Assembly (NCBI RefSeq): GCF_029893105.1
Contig: NZ_JARXWG010000004.1
Span: forward strand, 140,597 to 204,596
Direction of reading: 5' to 3'
DNA: 64,000 bases
DNA from: Parabacteroides sp. PF5-9
GTDB taxonomy: Bacteria > Bacteroidota > Bacteroidia > Bacteroidales > Tannerellaceae
Below are positions 56,897 through 64,000 of this stretch, piece after piece (positions within the stretch are counted from its first letter, which is position 1; each line of letters begins with the position of its first letter). The position numbers and the translations under genes are program-made. The notes beneath the pieces were generated by a model, which worked only from the letters and a program-made list of their open reading frames with translations, made no database searches and was not told the DNA's origin.

Positions 56897-57118
56897 TTAT
56901 TCCTCACCAGGAGGTGCCTTTAATTTTTCTCGTTTGAAAGTGCAAATCGTTTTGTAGCAGATTTTATCACTCACTCTTAATTCTATCCACTTTACATTGA
57001 CTAACTCCCAGCCTCTATCACCGGCAAAATTTAATCTCATTTTAAACTCGACTTCATCAGTATAGTCGATCTCATCAACAATATACTGGTATTGTTTTTT
57101 GAAGTATTCGCTTTTCAT
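56897..57118 (-). CDS. Small unknown protein after the repressor
   Basis: The 73-residue protein begins MKSEYFKKQYQYIVDEIDYT and shows an alternating pattern (FKMRLNFAGDRGWELVNVKW). It resembles DUF4177-like phage proteins with GWELV, but this is tentative. It lies four bases after the XRE repressor on the same strand. Confidence 0.65.
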   Translation of the reverse strand: MKSEYFKKQYQYIVDEIDYTDEVEFKMRLNFAGDRGWELVNVKWIELRVSDKICYKTICTFKREKLKAPPGEE

Positions 57119-57122
57119 ATTT

Positions 57123-57374
57123 TCACTCCTTCCCTATCTTTATCTTCCCACCACAGTACGGGCAGTTCACTACATCTTTAGCTGGTTGCTCGAAGAGGTC
57201 AGACATTGAAACTCCTAATGCAGTAGCTATTTTTTGTAATGTGTCTAATGTAGGATTACCATTTTCACCTAATGCCCGACTTAGGCTTGTTTGAGTTGTG
57301 CCTATTTGTTCTGCAATAGCACTAATAGTTACTCCTTTCTCTTTACACAGATCTTTAATTCTTGTACTCATCAT
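57123..57374 (-). CDS. XRE-type repressor with zinc-ribbon tail
   Basis: The 83-residue protein has an HTH_3/XRE fold (IKDLCKEKGVTISAIAEQIG, TQTSLSRALGENGNPTLDTL) and a C-terminal CPYCGGK half ribbon. It is the element's probable immunity repressor. It is divergent from the early genes, with operators in between. Confidence 0.88.
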   Translation of the reverse strand: MMSTRIKDLCKEKGVTISAIAEQIGTTQTSLSRALGENGNPTLDTLQKIATALGVSMSDLFEQPAKDVVNCPYCGGKIKIGKE

Positions 57375-57548
57375 TATGTCTTTTATGTTATATCACAAAA
57401 GTAATAGAATAACACCTATAAATAGCATGAAAGATATAAAATAATGTTAAATATAGCTTTCATGGTAAAAATAGTTGACAAAACACTTGTGTAATTATAT
57501 CTTATAGGCTATATTTGCAGTATAGAAAAGAACATAAAAGATATAATC
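57375..57548. promoter_or_regulatory. Divergent early/repressor promoter region
   Basis: On the plus strand TTG (57487-57489) and TATATTTG (57510-57517) are 20 bases apart. On the minus strand TACTTTTG (57396-57403) serves the repressor. Between them lie the inverted pair GCATGAAAG...CTTTCATG and a TATAGGCTATA palindrome next to the plus-strand -7 box. They look like repressor operators in a lysogeny-type switch. Confidence 0.72.
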
Positions 57549-57845
57549 ATGACAACAACATCAAAAATAAGCAAGAGAGACGTAATGAACCGGGCTTGGA
57601 AAATCTACAAAGGTAAGTACAAATATTCTGACAGTTTCGCTGAATGCCTTCGTAGAGCTTGGGAAGTAGAAAAGGAATACGTTATCTACCGGGCAGAACA
57701 GGCAGCTATCGAAGCAGAGAAAGAAAGATTAGCTAAGTGGCAAGCGTCTGAAGAGTATAAAGTAGCAATGGAAAACCTGCCAAAAGCTAACCTTTACGAC
57801 TACTATCACGGTGAAGGTTCACGGTATCGTTATTTCGGAGATTAA
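57549..57845 (+). CDS. Early small protein with AW-CLRRAW motif
   Basis: The 98-residue protein has RDVMNRAWKIYKGKYKYSDS and FAECLRRAWEVEK, a motif shared with the next gene. The function is unknown. It heads the early-gene run after the switch. Confidence 0.68.
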   Translation: MTTTSKISKRDVMNRAWKIYKGKYKYSDSFAECLRRAWEVEKEYVIYRAEQAAIEAEKERLAKWQASEEYKVAMENLPKANLYDYYHGEGSRYRYFGD

Positions 57846-57904
57846 TCCCCCGTCACGGGATTTCCCGCATCGCATGAAATATAAACACTTAAATACAAAG
57901 AGCA

Positions 57905-58234
57905 ATGAGTTCACAATTTAAAAATCAAATGAGAGAGGTTATGAGTTTGGCATGGCGTTTATTCCGGGTAACAGGCGAAGCCTTTGCAGATTGCCTGCGT
58001 AAAGCGTGGGCTAATTTTAAGCTGGCAGCAGCTATGAGAACCGGCATTGTAAAGTTCTATTACCAAAAGGTAAACGGTGAGGTTAGACAGGCTTTCGGCA
58101 CTCTGTCCGACAAGTATATCAATCACGAAGCGAAAGGCTCACAGAGGGCAAAGAATGACCTGCTGTTTACTTACTGGGATACGGAGAAACAGGCGTTTCG
58201 CTCATTCAAGAGATTTAACATTCAAACAGTATAA
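57905..58234 (+). CDS. Early protein with AW-CLRKAW motif and DUF2693-like tail
   Basis: The 109-residue protein shares REVMSLAWRLFRVTGEAFAD and CLRKAW with the previous gene and then has KFYYQKVNGEVRQAFGTLSD and YWDTEKQAFRSFK, a DUF2693-like pattern. Function unknown. Confidence 0.68.
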   Translation: MSSQFKNQMREVMSLAWRLFRVTGEAFADCLRKAWANFKLAAAMRTGIVKFYYQKVNGEVRQAFGTLSDKYINHEAKGSQRAKNDLLFTYWDTEKQAFRSFKRFNIQTV

Positions 58235-58236
58235 TC

Positions 58237-58413
58237 ATGGTACGTGAAATTGACGGCGATGTCCTTATTGACATGGAAGGCGCAGACAGAGACAGTGTAA
58301 AGTATTTAAGAGAAGGGCTTATTAGCCTCATGGCTGATATCGCAGCTGATAATGTAGGATCGAATGGACTTAACTGTTTGGCTTGGATCATACGAGAATT
58401 AAAAGACGAATGA
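58237..58413 (+). CDS. Small early protein
   Basis: The 58-residue frame (MVREIDGDVLIDMEGADRDS) is tightly placed between its neighbours, two bases after the previous stop and overlapping the next ATG (ATGA). No family known. Confidence 0.62.
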   Translation: MVREIDGDVLIDMEGADRDSVKYLREGLISLMADIAADNVGSNGLNCLAWIIRELKDE

Positions 58414-58604
58414 AAACACTACTATTCACACTGGAGCCGGGCGACCGGTTCCGGTTTTCAAACGATAACACCGTCTATGAGTTCTATATTTTGGATATAA
58501 GCGAAGAAAACGGCATTGAGGTAGTCTACCTACATTTGGCAAACAATAAGCGTTATATCCGCAAAGGAATAGGCGCAATGACAGAAATAGTATTAATTAA
58601 TTAA
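58410..58604 (+). CDS. Small early protein
   Basis: The 64-residue protein starts MKTLLFTLEPGDRFRFSNDN in an ATGA overlap with the previous stop; the longer TTG frame was not used. It has a small beta-barrel-like pattern. Function unknown. Confidence 0.62.
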   Translation: MKTLLFTLEPGDRFRFSNDNTVYEFYILDISEENGIEVVYLHLANNKRYIRKGIGAMTEIVLIN

Positions 58605-58614
58605 AAGTAAAATT

Positions 58615-58857
58615 ATGACAACAGTAGAAGAGTTCGGTTACAACCCGGTTTTGAAAGAGATAACAGAGCAACTCAAAGAGCAAAAGGAATGGATCATGGA
58701 ATACTTAGGCGATTATGCAAAGACTCATCCTGCAACGACAATGGCAGGCGTTATGAATGAGATAGAGGGCAGCTATGACGCAATAGCGCTGCACATCGCT
58801 GAGATTGTTTCTTTTGAATTCAAAGAAAACGTGTTTTATAATGAGAACAAGAAGTAA
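58615..58857 (+). CDS. Small early protein
   Basis: The 80-residue acidic helical protein (MTTVEEFGYNPVLKEITEQL) starts 10 bases after the previous gene. No family known. Confidence 0.6.
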   Translation: MTTVEEFGYNPVLKEITEQLKEQKEWIMEYLGDYAKTHPATTMAGVMNEIEGSYDAIALHIAEIVSFEFKENVFYNENKK

Positions 58858-58879
58858 TAAACAACAAAAGCAAATAGTA

Positions 58880-59272
58880 ATGAACAAGCAAATAATAGTA
58901 AAAGACAACGCACATTTACCTCAAATGTCAAGCAAGATAAGTATTGAGGAATTGAACGAGCTTCTTGTGAAGAGGGCTAAAGCACTTAGCGAGTATGTAA
59001 GGACCAAGCGGCAAGGTTTCCATACCAGTGATATTTTATCCCCGATGTGCTATAATGAGTATTCAATATTTCAAAATATAGACAGTCTTTTATCGTGCTA
59101 TGGTAGTACATTGGCGGCTGCATTGTTCTGCGAGAAAGAATACGTAAAAATTCATGCAAATTTTGAGGCTTTGAGTAGCATTGTTCAAAGCGAAAAGCTT
59201 TTAATCTTTGACTTTTTGTCTGAAAACGGATTGGCTGATAAATTCAACGAATATGTAAAAAGTAAGGAATAA
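58880..59272 (+). CDS. Early helical protein
   Basis: The 130-residue protein (start MNKQIIVKDNAHLPQMSSKI at 58880; an earlier ATG at 58841 overlaps the previous gene) is mainly helical with no recognised motif. Function unknown. Confidence 0.6.
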   Translation: MNKQIIVKDNAHLPQMSSKISIEELNELLVKRAKALSEYVRTKRQGFHTSDILSPMCYNEYSIFQNIDSLLSCYGSTLAAALFCEKEYVKIHANFEALSSIVQSEKLLIFDFLSENGLADKFNEYVKSKE

Positions 59273-59289
59273 CAGAAGAAAATACAGAC

Positions 59290-59550
59290 ATGAATGAACG
59301 TATAAGCAATGCAGAGAGTTTATTGGATGCGATATTATTCGCTACCAATGACAAGACATATGGCCAACGAGAGGCCGCTACGATAGTAGGAGGTATGGGT
59401 CGGTTGATTAAACTCATAGAAAATGGATGTATTCGTGCAGAAAAAAAATCTAATACGCAAAACGGAAAGTGGTATTGCAACGCATCCGATGTCCTCCGAC
59501 ATGCGGTTCCATATCGTAGAACAAGACGATCTCCGAATAAAGTTAAATAA
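59290..59550 (+). CDS. Helix-turn-helix, excisionase-like protein
   Basis: The 86-residue protein has a possible helix-turn-helix (YGQREAATIVGGMGRLIKLI) and a basic C-terminus (AVPYRRTRRSPNKVK). Near the right end of element 1, it may act with the integrase or control genes. The assignment is weak. Confidence 0.62.
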   Translation: MNERISNAESLLDAILFATNDKTYGQREAATIVGGMGRLIKLIENGCIRAEKKSNTQNGKWYCNASDVLRHAVPYRRTRRSPNKVK

Positions 59551-59590
59551 TAACATAAACACGTATATCATTGTAATGTTGCATAGACAG

Positions 59591-59633
59591 GATGCCCCCC
59601 CCGGATTTCAGTTGAGGTTCGGGGGATTTTTAA
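59591..59633 (+). terminator. Terminator at the end of the early-gene run
   Basis: CCCCCCCCGG and TTCGGGGGA pair and are followed by TTTTT, ending the plus-strand run near the right end of element 1. Confidence 0.65.
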
Positions 59634-59692
59634 GTTTGTTTTTCTGTTTTTATACTTACAAAGAAGACTAAAGCCCCAACAAATATAGGGTA

Positions 59693-59714
59693 GAGTGTAA
59701 ACCAAGTGTAAACC
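59693..59714. repeat. Arm-type integrase sites, right end of element 1
   Basis: GAGTGTAAACC and AAGTGTAAACC stand in tandem, matching the pair at 45171-45192 beside the left end. Confidence 0.85.
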
Positions 59715-59715
59715 G

Positions 59716-59752
59716 CAAAGAAAAAGCACCTACGAAATATTATCGTAAGTGT
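59716..59752 (-). terminator. Terminator behind the tRNA-Pro fragment, copy 2
   Basis: CACCTACGA and TCGTAAGTG pair with one mismatch around seven bases; the minus strand then has GCTTTTTC. It has the same place as the terminator behind copy 1. Confidence 0.72.
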
Positions 59753-59764
59753 CTTATAATCAAT

Positions 59765-59807
59765 CCGTCGGGATGACAGGATTTGAGCCTGCGACCACAC
59801 GCCCCCC
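59765..59807 (-). other. att site: 3' half of tRNA-Pro, copy 2
   Basis: It repeats the 43-bp fragment of copy 1 with a changed T-loop (TTCAAAT to CTCAAAT, T54C). Two further Cs extend it to 59809. It marks the shared boundary of elements 1 and 2. Confidence 0.85.
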
Positions 59808-59926
59808 CCAGAAGTATGTTGTTTGTTTGTATTATTTTATATCTAATTGTAATACAGAGATATAGGTATTTGCATCGTCTTTGCATTTTACTCTTATATG
59901 GCTTCTTTTGTATCTATTTTCCTTGA

Positions 59927-60026
59927 AAACGTCAGTAAAACATCAGTAGTTTTTTCTATATTAATTATCTGATATTTTGTTGTTTATATTCTGATTTTAT
60001 TCCCTATTTTTGCAAAACGTCAGTAA
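59927..60026. repeat. Arm-type integrase sites of element 2
   Basis: AAACGTCAGTA and AAACATCAGTA are 11-base tandem units (59927-59948). A third copy, AAAACGTCAGTAA (60014-60026), lies at the likely transcription start after TATTTTTG (60005-60012), so the integrase may control its own promoter. Confidence 0.75.
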
Positions 60027-60037
60027 TTTCAGAGAAT

Positions 60038-61300
60038 ATGAAATATGTATCGTTTAAAATGTGGGTGGCCGATAAGTACAAATATAAGGATGGATATGCC
60101 ATCTGGTTAGTCGTACGCAAGGAGAACAAAAGAAAAGTTATGGCTCTTGGCATATATGCTGAAGCTCACCAGTGGGACAACAAAACGGAAAGATTTATCA
60201 CAGACAAGAGGGTTATGAGTTTACATCCGGACCGGGTATTTCTAAATGACTGGATAACCCAGAAAAAAGCCGAAATACTAAAGATACTTTCAACCTTTGA
60301 ACAAAATAAAATAGACTGGACTCCTAACCAATTTGAAAGAGAGTTCTTCCATTACTCAAGCAAAGGTAATGTCAAAGACTATTTTGATTCTCTAATTACA
60401 ACCCTCAAAGATACTAATCACTTTGGCAATGCAGCCTGCTATGCAAGGACGATGCATCTTCTTGAATTATTTGATAATAAGTTTGCAACAAGGCTCTTCC
60501 CAGAGATAGATATTAAATATGTGAAAGCATTTGATGTCTTTCTACAAAAGAGAGGTTGTGCAGGGAATACACGCAAATATTATTTCAAAGCCCTTAGAGC
60601 TTGCTTAAACAAGGCTATACAAGACAAGGAAGCGTCTGAAAGCACATATCCTTTTGGCAAAGGAGGCTTCAATATATCATCATTGGAAGAGGAAACTGCC
60701 AAGCGCTACTTGCCCATCGATTATTTGGAAAAACTGAAAACGACAGAAATGAAGAGTTCTACGCATGAAATGACTCGTCGCTTGTTTCTTTTCACTTACT
60801 ATTGTTACGGTATTTCATTTATGGACGCAGCCCTACTGACTAAAGATAATATAGTGCGATACAACGGTGGAACTTACCTTGTCTATAAACGTCATAAAAC
60901 TAAAGAGGCAAAAAAGGTAAAACCCATTCAAATAAAAATAACTGATACCATACAAGGATTATTTGACTGGTTTATGTCTAATACCGTTCTAATTGGAGAT
61001 TACCTGCTCCCCATTATTTCAAAGGAAGGCTATAAGGGTGAACAGTTATACAATCATATCCGGAGTAGATTTAGCCGCAACAACAAGAATCTTAAAAACT
61101 TGGCTACTGCTTTAGAGATTACAGATATGAAACTAACCAGCTACGTGAGCCGCCATACCATGGCGATGACTCTTCAGGATAATCAGATTCCAAGAGAAGT
61201 TATCTCTCAGATATTGGGACATAGTGATCTTGCCACTACTAACACCTATTTAGATAGCTTTGCAACGAGCGTGATTGATGAAGCTGCAAAAGTGTTGTGA
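60038..61300 (+). CDS. Tyrosine recombinase (integrase), element 2
   Basis: The 420-residue protein has a SAM-like core-binding domain (about 105-200) and a catalytic domain: SRHT (R372, H373), LGH (394-395) and Tyr404 in NTYLDSF. As in the first integrase, Ser replaces the usual first Arg (YGISFMDAALL). It shares only limited sequence with the first integrase, so the two elements are not simple copies of each other. Its start was set at 60038 after a TATTTTTG box. Confidence 0.95.
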   Translation: MKYVSFKMWVADKYKYKDGYAIWLVVRKENKRKVMALGIYAEAHQWDNKTERFITDKRVMSLHPDRVFLNDWITQKKAEILKILSTFEQNKIDWTPNQFEREFFHYSSKGNVKDYFDSLITTLKDTNHFGNAACYARTMHLLELFDNKFATRLFPEIDIKYVKAFDVFLQKRGCAGNTRKYYFKALRACLNKAIQDKEASESTYPFGKGGFNISSLEEETAKRYLPIDYLEKLKTTEMKSSTHEMTRRLFLFTYYCYGISFMDAALLTKDNIVRYNGGTYLVYKRHKTKEAKKVKPIQIKITDTIQGLFDWFMSNTVLIGDYLLPIISKEGYKGEQLYNHIRSRFSRNNKNLKNLATALEITDMKLTSYVSRHTMAMTLQDNQIPREVISQILGHSDLATTNTYLDSFATSVIDEAAKVL

Positions 61301-61349
61301 TGTGATTAGAAATGCTTAAATTGCCAAACATTTATACAAGTAACAGATA

Positions 61350-62462
61350 ATGGAATTTTCGCAAAACAAAATAACTAAAGATTATACAGCCCTTCTTGCT
61401 GAAATAAAGCAACAGGTAAAACACTCTCAACTGAAAGCTATTGTTTCAGCTAATGGTCAAATGCTCTATATGTATTGGTACATAGGGAATGGCATATTGA
61501 CAATGCAACAACAACAAGGTTGGGGCACAAAGGTTATTGAGCAGTTGGCAAAAGACCTGAAGGCGGAATTTCCAGAGCAAAAAGGTTTCTCTATGCGGAA
61601 TTTGAAGTATATGCGAAAGTTTGCCCAAGAATATTCTGCCGAATTCATGCAGCAACTTGCAGCTCAAAACCAATATAACCAGCAAGATATAATTGTGCAG
61701 ACAGTGTCTGCACAATTTGAATCCTTATTTGTGCAGACACCTCTTGCACAAATAAGCTGGTCACATCATATTGCGTTGATGGATAAAGTCAAAGAAATAG
61801 AAGAAAGATTGTGGTATATCAGGTCAAGCATACAGGATGGATGGAGTTTAAGTGTTCTGGAAATGCAAATAGAGACAGGATTATATAAGCGGCAGGTAGA
61901 AGCGAAAAAGATCACAAATTTCAAAGCGACTCTCCCGACTACTCAATCAGACTTTGCCGAACAAATACTTAAAGATCCCTATATCTTCGACTTTGTTACC
62001 ATTAAAGGAAAAATGGATGAAAGAAACATCGAAGACCAACTTTGCACTCACATCACAAAGTTTTTACTGGAGTTAGGACAAGGTTTTTCCTTTATAGGAA
62101 GACAGTATCACATAAATGTTGGCGACCAAGATTTTTACATAGATCTACTATTCTATCACATCCGGCTAAGGTGTTATGTAGTTATTGAGTTGAAAGCTGT
62201 CGCATTTACGCCGGCACAAACAGGTCAATTAAACTTTTACATCAACGCAGTCGATAAAACCTTAAAGACAGAGTCTGATCACCCAACAATAGGTTTGTTA
62301 TTGTGTAAATCAAAGAATGAGGTGGTTGCCGAATATGCCTTAGGTGGGATTAACACTCCTATGGGTGTGGCTGACTTTACATTGTCTAAGGCTATCCCAG
62401 AAGAGTTGAAATCAACACTGCCAAGTATTGAGGATTTAGAAAAGGAACTTGAAGATATATAA
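61350..62462 (+). CDS. DUF1016/YhcG-type PDDEXK nuclease
   Basis: The 370-residue protein has the YhcG N-terminal helical domain (GNGILTMQQQQGWGTKVIEQ near 47) and a C-terminal PDDEXK nuclease fold with FYIDLLFYH (Asp265) and CYVVIELK (Glu280, Lys282). It probably cuts or processes DNA. YhcG-like proteins occur in many mobile elements and may protect them or help recombination, but no exact role is proved. It follows the integrase by 49 bases, and the next gene by four bases. Confidence 0.88.
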   Translation: MEFSQNKITKDYTALLAEIKQQVKHSQLKAIVSANGQMLYMYWYIGNGILTMQQQQGWGTKVIEQLAKDLKAEFPEQKGFSMRNLKYMRKFAQEYSAEFMQQLAAQNQYNQQDIIVQTVSAQFESLFVQTPLAQISWSHHIALMDKVKEIEERLWYIRSSIQDGWSLSVLEMQIETGLYKRQVEAKKITNFKATLPTTQSDFAEQILKDPYIFDFVTIKGKMDERNIEDQLCTHITKFLLELGQGFSFIGRQYHINVGDQDFYIDLLFYHIRLRCYVVIELKAVAFTPAQTGQLNFYINAVDKTLKTESDHPTIGLLLCKSKNEVVAEYALGGINTPMGVADFTLSKAIPEELKSTLPSIEDLEKELEDI

Positions 62463-62465
62463 CCA

Positions 62466-62867
62466 ATGCCTCGCCGCAAGAAGATAACCATAAAAGCAAA
62501 GGATACCGCTATCTTTGGGCAACTCATTGAAGAATTATCTAAAGACCTGGAGTTGGCGGCTGATTATGATATGGACTCCATCGAGATCACTATCACAAAA
62601 AAATACCAACCCTATATACAGGATGTAGACAAAGCTATATCTAACCTTCAACACTACTATGCTGCCAATGGGAATTTTATAGAAAAATTTAATGGTAAGC
62701 CTATTATTTCCAAATACCTTTTAGCCAAAATGATGAAAGTTTCACGTCCCACTGTAGACCAATGGATAGAAAAGGGATTTATCTCTCAGTATGTTATACC
62801 AGGCATAAATATAACCAGCTTTGATTTAGACGATGTTATCGAGCAGCTTCGCAAACAAAAACAATAA
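62466..62867 (+). CDS. Helix-turn-helix protein after the nuclease
   Basis: The 133-residue protein has a basic start (MPRRKKITIKAKDTAI) and a C-terminal helix-turn-helix (YLLAKMMKVSRPTVDQWIEK) near residue 92. It may regulate the nuclease or the element. It starts four bases after the nuclease stop, so translation may be coupled. Confidence 0.7.
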   Translation: MPRRKKITIKAKDTAIFGQLIEELSKDLELAADYDMDSIEITITKKYQPYIQDVDKAISNLQHYYAANGNFIEKFNGKPIISKYLLAKMMKVSRPTVDQWIEKGFISQYVIPGINITSFDLDDVIEQLRKQKQ

Positions 62868-63123
62868 AAAACTAAATTTTTTTTTGACTTTACATAGTGG
62901 TGACAAATACGGACTACTGGGGACTTCTAAACCTTTTTCCCTTTTATATAGCCACTTATGTCCTACCTATGGCGCTTTTATCTCCACTTATTGCACTGTT
63001 TGTCTTACCTATGTAAACTGATTTTCAGTTTTATAACTATTTGTATCTGCCTTTTCTTTGTTGCACTGATCAGTTAATAACGCTATGACGATAGCAAGGT
63101 ATTAACAAATAAAACAATGTGTT
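62868..63123. other. Pyrimidine-rich intergenic stretch
   Basis: The 256-base gap starts with a T-run, which may end the previous transcript. It then holds a pyrimidine-rich stretch with repeated TTACCTATG/CTACCTATG-type steps. No gene and no clear TAnnTTTG box is visible. Confidence 0.4.
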
Positions 63124-63474
63124 ATGAAGAATATTATTGTAACAACGTCCGAGGAATTAAGGGCGATCATCAGCGAAGAGGTATCAAAAGTGTTTCCGGC
63201 AGCAACTACATCTAAAGAACTACCTGATACAATAACGCTGGATACTGCAGTTCAAGTGCTTGAAGAGTATGGGTTCCCTACTTCAAAGGCGAAAATCTAT
63301 AAACTTACATCTGCCGGAACCATGCCTTTCCGCAAGTATGGGAATAAGCTCATATTCTCTCGAATAGAACTATTGGACTGGGCAGAGCAACAGGTTAAAT
63401 CTCCTCATGATCCATCTAATGTTATCGAGAGTATAAACAGAAATGTAATGCGCAAAAGACAAGGAGGACTCTGA
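63124..63474 (+). CDS. Excisionase-like helix-turn-helix protein
   Basis: The 116-residue protein begins MKNIIVTTSEELRAIISEEV and has a DNA-binding fold (LEEYGFPTSKAKIYKLTSAG; FRKYGNKLIFSRIELLDWAE). It probably acts as an excisionase or regulator. It ends two bases before the next gene starts. Confidence 0.8.
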   Translation: MKNIIVTTSEELRAIISEEVSKVFPAATTSKELPDTITLDTAVQVLEEYGFPTSKAKIYKLTSAGTMPFRKYGNKLIFSRIELLDWAEQQVKSPHDPSNVIESINRNVMRKRQGGL

Positions 63475-63476
63475 CC

Positions 63477-64000
63477 ATGAAAGAAAAAGAAAGCGCAGCA
63501 GAAAAGTTTCTAAGGGTTGGCACCACGCTGTATAAAACTGTGTATCGTCCTCTTATTAGTGGCGATTATATCGAAGAAAAGATCCCATGGAGTTATGAAA
63601 CACTTCGGCAGGACTATGGCAAGAACAATCTGCCGGAGATAGATAAGTATGATGGATTTTGTATTATACCTGATCATATCGACTATAAACAGGTACATGG
63701 GAAATATCTTAATCAGTATGAACCCATTAATCATACCCCAACAGCAGGGGACTTTCCGTATATCCGTTCATTCCTAACACATATTTTCGGAGAACAACTG
63801 GAGCTGGGCTTGGACTACCTGCAGATTCTCTACATGAAACCGACACAAATGCTTCCTATCTTATTACTGGTATCCAACGAACGGAATACTGGCAAGACGA
63901 CATTTCTTCGTTTCTTAAAGATGATCTTCGGGAAGAATGCCACCTTTAATTCAAACGAGGATTTCCGCAGCCAGTTTAACGCAGACTGGGCACACAGGTT
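63477..64000 (+). CDS. Primase-helicase-type protein, N-terminal part (cut by window edge)
   Basis: The open frame, at least 174 residues, begins MKEKESAAEKFLRVGTTLYK and has a P-loop, SNERNTGKTTFLRFLKMIFG, of the superfamily-3-type helicases seen in Bacteroidales mobile elements (DUF5906-like). It lies two bases after the excisionase-like gene and is cut by the window edge. It probably replicates element 2, but the N-terminal primase domain is not visible and may be absent. Confidence 0.8.
   Translation, partial: MKEKESAAEKFLRVGTTLYKTVYRPLISGDYIEEKIPWSYETLRQDYGKNNLPEIDKYDGFCIIPDHIDYKQVHGKYLNQYEPINHTPTAGDFPYIRSFLTHIFGEQLELGLDYLQILYMKPTQMLPILLLVSNERNTGKTTFLRFLKMIFGKNATFNSNEDFRSQFNADWAHR

Larger units (their letters stand above)
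45017..59764. mobile_element. 14.7-kb integrated element (phage-like) at tRNA-Pro, element 1
   Basis: The segment is bounded by 43-bp direct repeats of a tRNA-Pro 3' half (45017 and 59765). It carries an integrase next to its left end and 11-bp tandem arm-type repeats near both ends with the same sequence. Contents: integrase, an unknown protein, two DNA-binding proteins, DUF6291 and DnaB replication genes, a tape-measure gene, small unknown genes, HicA/HicB, an XRE repressor and an early-gene run. Head, portal, large terminase and tail tube genes are not visible. It is either a heavily deleted prophage or a satellite-like element. Confidence 0.85.
59765..64000. mobile_element. Second integrated element at tRNA-Pro (runs off the window)
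   Basis: From the second att copy onward lie another tyrosine recombinase with its own arm-type repeats, a DUF1016-type nuclease, two DNA-binding proteins and a primase-helicase gene cut by the window edge. The right boundary is outside the window. Orientation and layout match element 1, so it sits in tandem. Confidence 0.78.

Overview
The window comes from a Bacteroidales chromosome, most likely Parabacteroides or a close relative. The evidence is a SprA translocon gene beside ruvA, a SusC/SusD pair, a type IX secretion sorting domain, lipoproteins with Bacteroidetes lipoboxes, and many TAnnTTTG -7 promoter boxes. The exact species cannot be fixed from the sequence alone.

Positions 1-43,700 are mostly ordinary chromosome. 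On the minus strand lie a cut-off TonB-dependent receptor, sprA, ruvA, a small membrane protein and a type IX-sorted surface protein. Plus-strand hflX, a DUF4954 protein, an HD hydrolase and lptD follow, then minus-strand ung and asnA, a tRNA-Arg(CCG), a DoxX protein, a TIM-barrel lipoprotein, a NifX-like small protein, a sirtuin, a candidate small RNA, a helix-hairpin-helix protein and a DUF5020 protein. A sugar-uptake neighbourhood comes next: SusC/SusD, convergent with a sugar isomerase-like protein and a Gfo/Idh/MocA oxidoreductase (both Tat-type), then an aldose epimerase, an MBL hydrolase and a VOC protein. After kdsB come two tandem serine hydrolases, one fused to a ChbG/YdjC-type deacetylase. 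Two intergenic regions, near 11.4-11.7 kb and 26.6-26.9 kb, carry inverted copies of the same non-coding repeat. An unusual array of four palindromic sites at exact 22-bp spacing lies upstream of the epimerase.

Positions 43,700-64,000 are an integration hot spot at the 3' half of a tRNA-Pro gene (minus strand). Two copies of the 43-bp tRNA fragment, at 45,017 and 59,765, bound a 14.7-kb element. It has its own integrase, 11-bp tandem arm-type repeats at both ends, a replication module (DnaB helicase and a DUF6291 protein), a lone phage tape-measure gene with an in-frame TGA, HicA/HicB, an XRE repressor with a divergent promoter switch, and small early genes. It has no recognisable capsid, portal, large terminase or tail tube gene, so it is either a decayed prophage or a satellite-like element. 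A second element, with another integrase, a DUF1016/YhcG PDDEXK nuclease, two helix-turn-helix proteins and a primase-helicase, starts at the second att copy and runs off the window. A further pair of 11-bp tandem repeats just outside the first att copy, next to a 5'-truncated ATP-binding gene, suggests the remains of a third, older insertion.

All assignments rest on reading motifs and layout. No database search was run.
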